From JAIBAC01 sp046331095 (GTDB taxonomy: Bacteria > Actinomycetota > Acidimicrobiia > UBA2766), in NCBI GenBank assembly GCA_046331095.1, contig JAXLRM010000003.1, positions 496,001-560,000 of the forward strand: 64,000 nucleotides of DNA, given 5' to 3'. Under the pieces are notes generated by a model. It had not been told where the DNA came from, searched no databases, and worked only from the letters and a program-made list of their open reading frames with translations. Positions 41,615-50,297 of this stretch are shown here, one piece after another. The translations under genes and the position numbers were made by a program. Within the stretch, counting starts at the first letter, position 1, and each line of letters starts with the position of its first letter.

Positions 41615-43101
41615 GCGCCGCGGCCGAACAGGACGACACCGAAGGTGCGGAGCACTATCTCGATGTCGAGCCACGGCGACCAGTGTTCGACGTAGTACAG
41701 ATCGAGGCGCGTGGCCTCGTCGAAGTCGAGGTCCGCGCGGCCACGTACCTGCCACAGACCCGTTATGCCGGGCCGCACCGACTGTCGTTTGTGGAACCAA
41801 GCCGGGAACTGCGCGACCTCCCGCGGCAACGGCGGCCGCGGCCCCACGAGGCTCATATGGCCCACCAGGACGTTGAAGAGCTGGGGCAGTTCGTCGATCG
41901 AGTAGCGGCGCAGATGACGGCCGACCCGGGTGACACGCGGATCGTCACGCATCTTGAAGAGCACACCGTCGACGTCGCTCAGCTCACGGAGCCCCTCGGC
42001 GAGATCCTCGGCGTCTTCGCACATCGTACGGAACTTGAACATGTCGAAGCAGCGGCCGTCGCGCCCCACGCGCCTCTGCCGGAACAGCACGGGCCCCGGC
42101 GAGTCGAGCTTGACGAGGACTGCCACCAACGCGAGCAGCGGTGCCATCGCCAGGATCCCGACCACCGCCGTGAGGAGATCCGTAGCGCGTTTGGCGACGG
42201 CGGCGACACCACGGCAGGTCCGGTGGGGCATCGTCACGAACGGGATGCGTGACACCTCGTCTACACGCAGCTTCGGCGTCGTCACGTCGAACAGACGTGG
42301 CACGACGGCCACCTCGACGTCGAGGTCGGTGCGGCGCACCATGTCGAGGACTTCCCCGTCGCCAGAGCGTGTGAACGCCGCGATCACGAGGTCGACCGCG
42401 TACTTCTCGAGCAGCGACACGAGATCATCGTCGGACACCTGCGGCCGGAGCGAGAGCCGCCCGTCGCGCGGCGGCGATTCGCGGTCGAAGAAGAGCACAA
42501 CCCGCATACCGAGGTCGGGGTTGGCGTCGATCCGCTCGGCGAGTTCGACGGCGACTGCGCCCATGCCGAGCACGGCGACGTTGCGCTGGGCCCCGCGACG
42601 GCGACGCCGGCGCTCCCACCAGAACACGAGGCTGCGCAGCAGCGGGACCGTCAGGACTGCGAGACCGCACGCGAAGATCCCGGCTATGGCGGCCCGTGAG
42701 CTGCGGTTGACCACGAGACCGCCCGTGCCGAACGCAAGCGCCGCGATCGCGAGTGCCGACGCGATCGCCGGCACCTCTGCGACCGCGTCGAGGGCGACCC
42801 GGCGCTTGTACTGGTCGCGCCAGGTGAACACCGCGAGTGTGATCCCGACGAATGCGACGCACCACGCAAACGGATGTCCGACGTCGCGCTCCCACAGGTT
42901 CGCGAGCACGACACCGGTGCAGTAACCGAACGCGAGGCTGAGCGAGTCGGCGAGAACGAGGCTCAGCTGGAAGGGGTGGGCACAGGGCAGAGGCGAGCCT
43001 GCGGATCGTGGGACCCTGTGCGCGACAGCAAACCACTGCGACGCCGTGCTCTTCTCCGCCGGTGCGCTCCCCACGCGTTGGCGGCTGGCGAAGACATCCA
43101 T
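41608..43101 (-). CDS. Polyprenyl glycosylphosphotransferase (WbaP/WcaJ-like)
   Basis: About 497 residues. The N-terminal half has four to five membrane helices (about 45-150) and a nucleotide-binding-like CoA-binding domain (NVAVLGMGAVAVELAERI, about 187-205). The C-terminal bacterial sugar transferase domain carries KRATDLLTAVVGILAMAP, SPGPVLFRQRRVGRDGR, MFKFRTM, RRYSIDELPQLFNVLVGHMSLVGPRP and PGITGLWQVRGR. It would move a sugar-1-phosphate onto undecaprenyl phosphate to start an exopolysaccharide or O-antigen-like unit. The start is uncertain: ATG at 43101, with ATG at 43206 also open. It stands alone; the glycosyltransferase genes at 56-61 kb may belong to the same pathway. Confidence 0.93.
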   Translation of the reverse strand: MDVFASRQRVGSAPAEKSTASQWFAVAHRVPRSAGSPLPCAHPFQLSLVLADSLSLAFGYCTGVVLANLWERDVGHPFAWCVAFVGITLAVFTWRDQYKRRVALDAVAEVPAIASALAIAALAFGTGGLVVNRSSRAAIAGIFACGLAVLTVPLLRSLVFWWERRRRRRGAQRNVAVLGMGAVAVELAERIDANPDLGMRVVLFFDRESPPRDGRLSLRPQVSDDDLVSLLEKYAVDLVIAAFTRSGDGEVLDMVRRTDLDVEVAVVPRLFDVTTPKLRVDEVSRIPFVTMPHRTCRGVAAVAKRATDLLTAVVGILAMAPLLALVAVLVKLDSPGPVLFRQRRVGRDGRCFDMFKFRTMCEDAEDLAEGLRELSDVDGVLFKMRDDPRVTRVGRHLRRYSIDELPQLFNVLVGHMSLVGPRPPLPREVAQFPAWFHKRQSVRPGITGLWQVRGRADLDFDEATRLDLYYVEHWSPWLDIEIVLRTFGVVLFGRGAY

Positions 43102-43308
43102 CTGCGGCGTGTCCAGTCCCACTCGGGCGTTGGTGGCTACGACTGAGGCACGGTGGGGCGACTCCCCTGCGGGCGGAGTCCCTTCGAGACAGCGCGCACG
43201 GCTCACCTCCCCGTCCTACATGGTTCCCAAGCGGTCCCCATTCTCGGCCAACGCAGGCCCGCTGTCCACCTGGGTGTCGAGGCGGCACGGCACGGGTGGG
43301 AGCGGGGC

Positions 43309-43755
43309 TCAGGGAAGGGCCGGCACGTCGCTCCCGGGCGCCTTGAAGAGCGTCTCGCCCACGATCGGCCGGCAGAGACGGGAGAGGTCCTGGGCCGCGT
43401 TGACGAGGAGGTCGTCGACGGTGATCATCCCGGCGAGCTCACCGTCGCGGACCACGGGCAGGCGCCGGAACGGGTGCTCTGCGAACGCGGCGACGGCGTC
43501 CTCGACGTCGGCGTCCGCGTCGATCGTGACGGGCTCCATGGTCATGACCGAGTCGATCCGCCCGTCGACGGGAACGCCGTGGGCGACGCATCGCACGACG
43601 ACGTCGCGGTCGGTGACGATGCCGACGAGCTGGTTCCCTTCGGTCACGCACAGGGCGCCGACGCCGCGGTCGGCCATCGCCTTGGCCGCGTCCGCGATAG
43701 TCGCCGTCACCTCGACGGTCGCGACTTCCTTGATTGCTGAGGCCAGTGTGGGCAT
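43309..43755 (-). CDS. Two-CBS-domain protein
   Basis: 148 residues made of a pair of CBS motifs (about 1-60 and 65-125): GVGALCVTEGNQLVGIVTDRDVV and RRLPVVRDGELAGMITVDDLL. CBS pairs bind adenosine nucleotides and act as energy sensors. No attached enzyme domain is present, so it probably regulates a partner protein. The ATG at 43755 has a perfect GGAGGAGG ribosome site immediately upstream. It lies 28 nt after the HAD-PlsC gene in the same direction, so the pair may be cotranscribed. Confidence 0.93.
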   Translation of the reverse strand: MPTLASAIKEVATVEVTATIADAAKAMADRGVGALCVTEGNQLVGIVTDRDVVVRCVAHGVPVDGRIDSVMTMEPVTIDADADVEDAVAAFAEHPFRRLPVVRDGELAGMITVDDLLVNAAQDLSRLCRPIVGETLFKAPGSDVPALP

Positions 43756-43783
43756 GTCCTCCTCCTTCGTCAGCGGGGGCGCC

Positions 43784-45241
43784 TCAGTAGCCGAGCACGC
43801 GGCAGTAGGCCGCGTGGATCTCCCCGATGCGCTCGTCGAGGTCGGCGTGGGTCCAGTCGTCGGTGGGCACCGGAGGCAGAACCGCGACGTCGACCGTCCC
43901 CGGGTGGACAACCGCGCTGCCCTTCGGGAGCACGTCGAGCGTGTTGGCGAGCACGATCGGCACGATCGGCACCCCCGCCTGCATCGCCATCACGAACGCG
44001 CCCTTCTTGAACGGACCGGGCCGCGGTGTGAGTTGACGGGTGCCCTCGGGCGCGACCACGACCGAGGTGCCGTTGCGGAGAGTGTCGACGACAGGCTGCA
44101 AGGCGGCGATCGCCGCGCTGCGGTCACCCCTGTCGATGAACACCACGCCGGCGAACGCGAAGGCCGGCCCGATCAGCGGGTTCGAGCGCAGCTCCTTCTT
44201 GCCGACAGCCGTCATGTCACGGCGCAGGAGCTTGCAGATCACGACCGCGTCGTAGTTGGACTGGTGGTTGAAGATGAACACCGCCGGCCGGTGCGACCAC
44301 AGGTGCTCCTCGCCCACCGTGCGCACCTCGACGCCGGCAGCCGCGGTGCCGAGGTCTCCGAGGAGAGCCGTGGAGAGGCTCACTGCGCCGCGACGGTCAC
44401 GGTTGAGCGCGAGGTCGGCGAGCCCGCCGGCAAGTGCTCCCGCGAAACTGGCCGCGACCATCCCACTGCGCACGATGTCCGCAGGCCGAGGCCGGCCGCG
44501 GCTCTGGAAGGACCGCACCGGCCAGCCGCGTGCCCTGGCGTGCGCAGCGAGCTTGCGGTCGGGGTTGGTCGGCCGCGGGTTGCCGACCTCCTCGAGGAAC
44601 GGGATGTCCTCGGAGCCGTCGGTGTAGAAGAAGCTGCGCGACAGGTCGACGTCGTGGCTCGCCGCGAAGCGCTCGGCGGTCTCGAACTTGCCGACGCCGT
44701 ACATGATCGGCTCGCGCGGGACGCCCGTGACCACGCCGTCCTCGGCGAGGACGTGGTTGCAGAGGACGTGCTCTACGCCGAGATCCGCGGCGGCAGCTTC
44801 GCACTGGTAGGCGGTCGCAGACGTGAGGAGTGCCACAAGGTGGCCCTTGCGCCGGTGCGCGTCGATGAGGGCACGGGTCTCGGGGTAGACCTTTGCCGCG
44901 AGGCGCTTGCGCCAGAGGCGCTCGCCCAGGGACGACAGCTCCGCGTCGGTGTGGCCGGCGAAGTGGGACACGGCCGCGGTGAAGAAGTCCTCGAACGGCT
45001 CGCGCCCGCTCTGGTAGGCGAGGACGTGAGCGCCCATCTCGGCCAGCTCCACGGGGCCGACGACACGCCTGCGGATCAGCTCGGCGGCGTATGTGGTGAA
45101 GCTGAAGTCGGCGATGACGGTGCGGTCGAAGTCGAAGAAGGCCGCCGTCTTCGGTCCGTCAGGTGCCGCGTCGACGTCGGCGACGAGGTCGGCGTCCTCG
45201 CCGGCGAGAGCGGCAGCCGCGGCATCGATCTCGTCCCGCAT
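43784..45241 (-). CDS. HAD-IB hydrolase fused to PlsC acyltransferase
   Basis: 485-residue fusion. The N-terminal HAD-superfamily IB phosphatase (about 30-240) has DFDRTV (Asp37, Asp39), SATAYQ and a YTDGSEDIPFLEEVG metal motif. The C-terminal 1-acylglycerol-3-phosphate acyltransferase has NHQSNYD (His326, Asp331), the FIDRGDRSAA block and VAPEGTRQL. This is the actinobacterial bifunctional PlsC type; it would acylate lysophosphatidate and perhaps dephosphorylate a related substrate. The ATG at 45241 is given; an upstream GTG at 45265 adds eight residues. It is divergent from plsB, 53 bp apart, so the first two acylations of glycerol-3-phosphate are encoded together. Confidence 0.92.
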   Translation of the reverse strand: MRDEIDAAAAALAGEDADLVADVDAAPDGPKTAAFFDFDRTVIADFSFTTYAAELIRRRVVGPVELAEMGAHVLAYQSGREPFEDFFTAAVSHFAGHTDAELSSLGERLWRKRLAAKVYPETRALIDAHRRKGHLVALLTSATAYQCEAAAADLGVEHVLCNHVLAEDGVVTGVPREPIMYGVGKFETAERFAASHDVDLSRSFFYTDGSEDIPFLEEVGNPRPTNPDRKLAAHARARGWPVRSFQSRGRPRPADIVRSGMVAASFAGALAGGLADLALNRDRRGAVSLSTALLGDLGTAAAGVEVRTVGEEHLWSHRPAVFIFNHQSNYDAVVICKLLRRDMTAVGKKELRSNPLIGPAFAFAGVVFIDRGDRSAAIAALQPVVDTLRNGTSVVVAPEGTRQLTPRPGPFKKGAFVMAMQAGVPIVPIVLANTLDVLPKGSAVVHPGTVDVAVLPPVPTDDWTHADLDERIGEIHAAYCRVLGY

Positions 45242-45294
45242 CCGGCCATCGTAGACTCGCGCCACCAGCGGAGACCTCGGAGGGGGCGTTCTCT

Positions 45295-47652
45295 GTGAAA
45301 GGCGATGCCGGCTGGCCCGACTCGGGCGGACGCCCGATCGTGTTCCTGCTCGAGGCCGACACCGCCGTGGAGCGGCGTGTACTGCGGCGCTGGGTGCGCG
45401 AGAACGCCCCCACCGACGCCGGCCCGCACGACGCCTTCGTCCTGCGGCCCACCGAGCGCGACGCGGGCGTCGAGGTCCCCCCCGAGCTCGAACGCAGACT
45501 CGCTGCTCCGGACGACCCGCTCATGCAACCGCTGCGCATGGTCTGGCTCCCCCCCGAGCGCGACGGTGCCAGGGTCGCCCGCCTGCGCGACGTCCTGACG
45601 TTCACGAACCCGCGAAACCCCTCGGTGATCCAACAGGCCCTCCTCCAGGACCGTCCCGGGCGCAGCACCGTGCTCACCGCGGCGCCCGCACCGGTGTCGG
45701 AGCTGCGACACCGCTGGAAGCAGTCCGTCGGCGACGACGACGCCGAGATCGCCGGCTTCGCGACCTTCGTCGCCCGCCAGGCGACACTCGCGCTCGAACG
45801 CGCAGAGCGCGGCGTCATCGGCAACCGCTACAAGGTCCCCCAACACGTGCGTGCCGAGATCACCGCCAGGGTGTCGTGGCGCAGCGGACTCTCCACCCTC
45901 GCCGACAGGCTCGGACGCGACCACACCGAGGTCAGCGACGAAGCCGAAGAGGACCTGCACGAGCTCGCTGCCGGCAACAGCGCCTACATGATCGACCTCG
46001 CCGCCGACTTCAGCCGCTTCGTGTACTCCCAGGCCTATGAGTCACGGGTGCGTTACGACGCCGAGGCCCTGAGCGAGATCGGCAAGCTCATGGCGCGCTA
46101 CCCGGTCGTGTTCCTGCCGTCGCACAAGACCTACCTCGACCACCTGGTGCTGCGGTGGGCCATGCACGAGGTCGGCCTCCCGCCCAACCACGTCGCAGGT
46201 GGCGCCAACCTCGACGTCTTCCCGGTCAACGCCGTTTACAGGCGGGCGGGGATGTTCTTCCTGCGGCGCAGCTTCAAGGACGACGACGTCTACAAGTTCG
46301 TGCTGTCCCAGTACCTCGACTACCTCGTCGAGAAGCGATTCAGCCTCGAGTGGTACATCGAAGGAGGCCGCAGCAGGCTCGGGAAGCTGCTGCCGCCCCG
46401 CTACGGACTGCTGTCCTACGTCGTCGACTCCTACTGCCGCAACAAGGCCGAGGACGTGCTCCTCATCCCGGTCTCGATCGTCTACGACCAGCTCCAGGAC
46501 GTCGGCACCTACGTAGCCGAGCAGGCTGGCGCCAAGAAGGCACCCGAGTCCTTCGGCTTCTTCCTGAAGTACCTCGAGGCGCTGCGTCAGCCCTGGGGCG
46601 AGGTCTCGATGAACTTCGGCGATCCCGTGTCGGTGAGAGACGCGATCGGCCCACCTCGGGACGCCCCGCCGGCGGACAGCGACGGCCGCCACCTGTCGGT
46701 GCAGAAGCTCGCGTTCGAGACGTGCGTGCGCATCAACGCGGTGACCCCGATCACGCCGACGGCGCTCGTGGGGTTCGCCCTCCTCGGCGTCGGCGACCGC
46801 TGGCTCACGGTTCCCGAGATCATCGCCCGCCTCGACGCGGTCGTCGAATACGTGCAGCGGCGCCACCTACCCACGTCGCGGCCCCTCGACCTCGACACCA
46901 CCGCAGGCGTCGGACACACCCTCGACGAGCTGATCCGCCACGACGTCGTGACGTGCTTCGCCGAAGGGCCCGAGCCCGTGTACCAGATCGGTCCCGACCA
47001 GCACCTCGCAGCCGCGTACTACCGCAACTCGATCATCCACTTCTTCGTGAACCAGTCGATCTGCGAGCTCGCGCTGCTCACGGCGGCGGAGGCGGCCGAA
47101 GGCGTCGACCCGGCCGACCGCTTCTGGGACGCTGCCTACGAGCTGCGCGACATGTTCAAGTTCGAGTTCTTCTTCAGCGGCAAGGAGCGTTTCCGCGAGG
47201 AGCTACGCGCCGAGCTCGACCTGCAGGATCCGGAGTGGTCCGAGCGCCTCGCCAAGGGCGGCCGCGAGGTGCGTGAGCTCGTGCGCGGGTTCCGCCCGTA
47301 CACGTCACAACGCACGCTGCGGCCGTTCCTCGAGGCGTACCGCATCGCCGCCGAGGCACTCACGCGCGAGAGCGCGTCGGCGCCCTTCGACGAGGATGCG
47401 TTCCTGCGGCGCTGCGTCGCGTCGGGCAAGCAGTACCACCTGCAGCGCCGGATCCGTTCGGCCGAGTCGGTCAGTCGTGTGATCTACGAGACCGCCCTCA
47501 AGCTGATGCGCAACCGCGACCTCGTCGAGCCGGGTTCGGTCGACCTGCGCAACCGGCGTGAGGCGCTTGCCGGCGAGACCCGTGACCTTCTGCACCACAT
47601 CGAGATCATGTCGGCGTGGCAAGCCGCGAAGATGGCAGGAGTCGAGGACTGA
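45295..47652 (+). CDS. plsB: Glycerol-3-phosphate O-acyltransferase
   Basis: 785-residue PlsB, which makes 1-acyl-glycerol-3-phosphate, the first step of phospholipid synthesis. Motif I is SHKTYLD with His277; motif II is MFFLRRSF; motif III is WYIEGGRSRLGKLLPPRYG; motif IV LLIPVSIVYDQ. The C-terminal third is the long helical region typical of PlsB rather than PlsY or PlsC proteins. The GTG at 45295 is the first start after the shared control region. The divergent neighbour is the HAD-PlsC fusion that performs the next acylation. Confidence 0.96.
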   Translation: MKGDAGWPDSGGRPIVFLLEADTAVERRVLRRWVRENAPTDAGPHDAFVLRPTERDAGVEVPPELERRLAAPDDPLMQPLRMVWLPPERDGARVARLRDVLTFTNPRNPSVIQQALLQDRPGRSTVLTAAPAPVSELRHRWKQSVGDDDAEIAGFATFVARQATLALERAERGVIGNRYKVPQHVRAEITARVSWRSGLSTLADRLGRDHTEVSDEAEEDLHELAAGNSAYMIDLAADFSRFVYSQAYESRVRYDAEALSEIGKLMARYPVVFLPSHKTYLDHLVLRWAMHEVGLPPNHVAGGANLDVFPVNAVYRRAGMFFLRRSFKDDDVYKFVLSQYLDYLVEKRFSLEWYIEGGRSRLGKLLPPRYGLLSYVVDSYCRNKAEDVLLIPVSIVYDQLQDVGTYVAEQAGAKKAPESFGFFLKYLEALRQPWGEVSMNFGDPVSVRDAIGPPRDAPPADSDGRHLSVQKLAFETCVRINAVTPITPTALVGFALLGVGDRWLTVPEIIARLDAVVEYVQRRHLPTSRPLDLDTTAGVGHTLDELIRHDVVTCFAEGPEPVYQIGPDQHLAAAYYRNSIIHFFVNQSICELALLTAAEAAEGVDPADRFWDAAYELRDMFKFEFFFSGKERFREELRAELDLQDPEWSERLAKGGREVRELVRGFRPYTSQRTLRPFLEAYRIAAEALTRESASAPFDEDAFLRRCVASGKQYHLQRRIRSAESVSRVIYETALKLMRNRDLVEPGSVDLRNRREALAGETRDLLHHIEIMSAWQAAKMAGVED

Positions 47653-47680
47653 GCCGCCCCGCCGCCAGGCGCGCGAGGGG

Positions 47681-48604
47681 TCAACCGGCGTCGACGGCCC
47701 TCAGGCCGTGGGGCGCCTCGGTCGCTGCAGGGCGCTCGGCGAAGTCGGAGATCAGGTCGGCGAGCAGCTCGGGGCGCTCCATCATGAGCATGTGCCCTGC
47801 GCCGGGGACCTCGAACAGCTCACTGCCTTGCAGGCGCTTGTGGAGGTGACGCGACAGCGGCAGCGGCGTGATCAGGTCGCGGGAACCGCACACGACCAGA
47901 GTGGGCACGTCCACCTCGTCGAGGTCGTCGAGGAGGTGCCAGTCGAGCAGACCCGAGAAGAGGTGCCGTACCGTCGAGTGCGCCGTGTGGGAGAACATGT
48001 GCTCGGTGACGGCGACGTCGGTGCTGTCGGGCTTGCGCCCGAACGCGAAGCGCAGCACGCCGCGGCCGATCGTCTTGGGCTTGACCGCCACTCGCACCGG
48101 GGTCGGGATCCAGCGCGGCACGACCTTGTACGCGAGACGCTCGACGGGCGCCACGATCGCGTGCATCGACGTGACGTGACTCGCGAAGCGTGCGGTACCC
48201 GTCGTGGAGAGCAACACGAGCCCGTGCAGACGCTCGCGTGCCATGTCGGTGTGGTCGACCACGAACGTGAGCGAGGCGATCCCGCCGAGGGAGTGGCCCA
48301 CGAGGGTTACGTCGTGCAGATCGAGCGCCTCGAGCACGCACGCTATGTCGGCGCCGAGGCGAGTGGGGTCGACCGCCGCGTTCAGGGGCGACGACTCGCC
48401 GTGGCCGCGCTGGTCGATCGTGACGACGCGGTGGCCGGCATCGGTGAGGTCGCGCACCTGCGGCGCCCAGATGCGCCGGTCGAGGGTTATCCCGTGTACG
48501 AGGACCACGGTGCTCGCGCCCGACCCGTAGGACGCGTAGGAGATCGCGTGGCCGTCGTCGGTGCGCACCGTCCCGAGCTCGGGTGTTGGAGTGCGTGAGG
48601 CCAT
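47681..48604 (-). CDS. Alpha/beta-fold hydrolase
   Basis: 307 residues. The strand-turn VLVHGITLDRRIW holds the oxyanion-hole region, the nucleophile elbow is VGHSLGG (Ser near 100), the acid is in VVCGSRDLITPL, and the final His in GAGHMLMME. The fold is complete and should be active as an esterase, lipase or related hydrolase. Substrate unknown. The ATG at 48604 with GGAGGACCG before it is preferred to an ATG at 48673. The gene is convergent with plsB and divergent from the VOC-family gene. Confidence 0.92.
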   Translation of the reverse strand: MASRTPTPELGTVRTDDGHAISYASYGSGASTVVLVHGITLDRRIWAPQVRDLTDAGHRVVTIDQRGHGESSPLNAAVDPTRLGADIACVLEALDLHDVTLVGHSLGGIASLTFVVDHTDMARERLHGLVLLSTTGTARFASHVTSMHAIVAPVERLAYKVVPRWIPTPVRVAVKPKTIGRGVLRFAFGRKPDSTDVAVTEHMFSHTAHSTVRHLFSGLLDWHLLDDLDEVDVPTLVVCGSRDLITPLPLSRHLHKRLQGSELFEVPGAGHMLMMERPELLADLISDFAERPAATEAPHGLRAVDAG

Positions 48605-48762
48605 CGGTCCTCCGTCGCGGGCCGCGATCGGCCACTTCTGGGATCGGTATAACCCCGACGACACTCCATACATTCGAGGCTAACGACCTATTTCCTCCGG
48701 GACCCTCGGGCACCCCGGCAAGTAGTGTGGGACAACGGTTCTCGGCAACCAGAGGGGAAGAC

Positions 48763-49317
48763 ATGGGGTTCCACCACGTGGCCCTCGCCACCAGGCAGGT
48801 CGACACGATCCACGACTTCTACACCGAGGCGATGGGCTTCGAGCTCGTCAAGACCGTCGTGGGCGAGACACCCGGCGGTGGCTGGTCGCGCCACGTGTTC
48901 TACGCGACGCCCGGGGGCGGCCTGATGGCGTTCTGGGACCTCCACGACGACACGATCCGCACGGACTTCCCGGTCGGGATGTCGGAGTCCGTCGGCCTGC
49001 CGTGGTGGGTCAACCACCTCGCGTTCGAGTGCAGCATGGAGGACCTCGAGACGGCCAGGAAGCGCTGGCTCGAGTGGGGTGCCGAGGTGCTCGAGGTCGA
49101 CCACGAGTTCTGCGTGTCGATCTACACCCTCGACCCCGACGGCAACACCGTCGAGTGGTGTGCCGACCGGCGGCCTTTCACACCCGAGGAGCACACCCAG
49201 GCCCTCGCCGACCTCTTCGCAGACGCCCCCGCCCTCATCGAGGCCAAGACCCCGGCCGGGTTCTTCAAGCCCGACCGCTACAACGACAACGCCCGCAGGT
49301 TCCCCCGCGGCGGCTGA
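48763..49317 (+). CDS. VOC-superfamily (glyoxalase/dioxygenase-like) protein
   Basis: 184 residues with two beta-alpha-beta-beta-beta modules. Metal ligands are probably His in FHHVALATR (residue 4 or 5), His in VNHLAFECS and Glu in GNTVEWCAD, which is the usual His-His-Glu set. The family covers glyoxalases, extradiol dioxygenases and lyases; the reaction cannot be fixed. GAGGGGAAG precedes the ATG at 48763. TAGTGT at 48723-48728 is a possible -10. The C-terminal extension after residue 150 is helical and charged. Confidence 0.9.
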   Translation: MGFHHVALATRQVDTIHDFYTEAMGFELVKTVVGETPGGGWSRHVFYATPGGGLMAFWDLHDDTIRTDFPVGMSESVGLPWWVNHLAFECSMEDLETARKRWLEWGAEVLEVDHEFCVSIYTLDPDGNTVEWCADRRPFTPEEHTQALADLFADAPALIEAKTPAGFFKPDRYNDNARRFPRGG

Positions 49318-49349
49318 CGCCGCTGGACGCATCCCTACGGGGACAAGGC

Positions 49350-50297
49350 TCAGCCCGATGCGACCACGGTCGCGGCGGCACCCTCGACCGACACCTCCGC
49401 ACCCGCTCCGACGTCGATCCGGAGCAGGCCGAGGCCGCCGGGGGCGTCCCACGCGGGGCACCACGCCGTCGTCGTGAGGCGGCCCACCTCGCGGTCGCCG
49501 GCGCTGACGACTGCACCCGGAGCGGGAACCTCTCCCGCGTGGATGCGGACGCTGCGAGGCGTTCGGTTGGCGTGGCCCCGCGACCAGATCCGCTCGATCA
49601 GCTCCTGGCCGACATAGCAGCCCTTGTCGAGGCCGACGGCGCGGGGAACGAGACCAGCGTCGTGTGGGACGGTGCTCTCGTCGTAGTCGACCCCGAAGAG
49701 CGCCACGCCGTGCTCGACCCGGACTGCGTCGAAAGCCCCCCGGGACGCGCTCACGGCGCCGGGGATGTCGGGTTCCCCCGCGATCGCGGCCAGGTGGATG
49801 CCGGCGAGAGCACCCGTCGCAGCACGCACGGCGACGGCGTCGTCGCCGAGGGACGGCACGGCAACGACCGCGAGCGGCTCCTGCGGCGGTACCGCTGCGG
49901 CACCGAGCGCGGCAGCCGTGGCGGCGTCCGCCGCGGGGCCGAGCACCGACCAGACGCCGAGCTCGTCGTCGCCGACGATGTCGCAGTCGACGCGCAGGTG
50001 GAAGCGCACGAGCCGCTCGGCGGTGGCGTCCCGCACACGCGCGTCCACGACGTACGCGAAACGCGTGTCGCCGGTGCGCAGCAAGTAGCCGACGGCGACG
50101 AGGCGCCCCTTCGGGCTCAGCAGGAGAGCCTCGGTTCCCGCGCCGACGGCGAGACTCTCCACGTCGGCGCTGAGCTGGCCGTGCAGGAACGCCGCCGCGT
50201 CGGGCCCGCTCACCTCGAGCACGGCGCCGTTGCGGTCGACGCGGCCGGCTCCGTGGCGCAGCGCGTCGTAGCCGACGGGCAGTGCGTGGCCGGTCAC
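49350..50297 (-). CDS. ygfZ: Folate-binding YgfZ/GcvT-like protein
   Basis: 315 residues. The signature K-G-C-Y-V-G-Q-E is present as DKGCYVGQELIERI near residue 222, with the aminomethyltransferase-like folate-binding fold around it (HGQLSADVESL, LLLSPKGRLVA). YgfZ proteins use tetrahydrofolate to help keep iron-sulfur enzymes working. The GTG at 50297 overlaps the trpE stop by 4 nt (GTGA), so it is translationally coupled as the last gene of hisI-trpE-ygfZ. No other iron-sulfur genes are close. Confidence 0.93.
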   Translation of the reverse strand: MTGHALPVGYDALRHGAGRVDRNGAVLEVSGPDAAAFLHGQLSADVESLAVGAGTEALLLSPKGRLVAVGYLLRTGDTRFAYVVDARVRDATAERLVRFHLRVDCDIVGDDELGVWSVLGPAADAATAAALGAAAVPPQEPLAVVAVPSLGDDAVAVRAATGALAGIHLAAIAGEPDIPGAVSASRGAFDAVRVEHGVALFGVDYDESTVPHDAGLVPRAVGLDKGCYVGQELIERIWSRGHANRTPRSVRIHAGEVPAPGAVVSAGDREVGRLTTTAWCPAWDAPGGLGLLRIDVGAGAEVSVEGAAATVVASG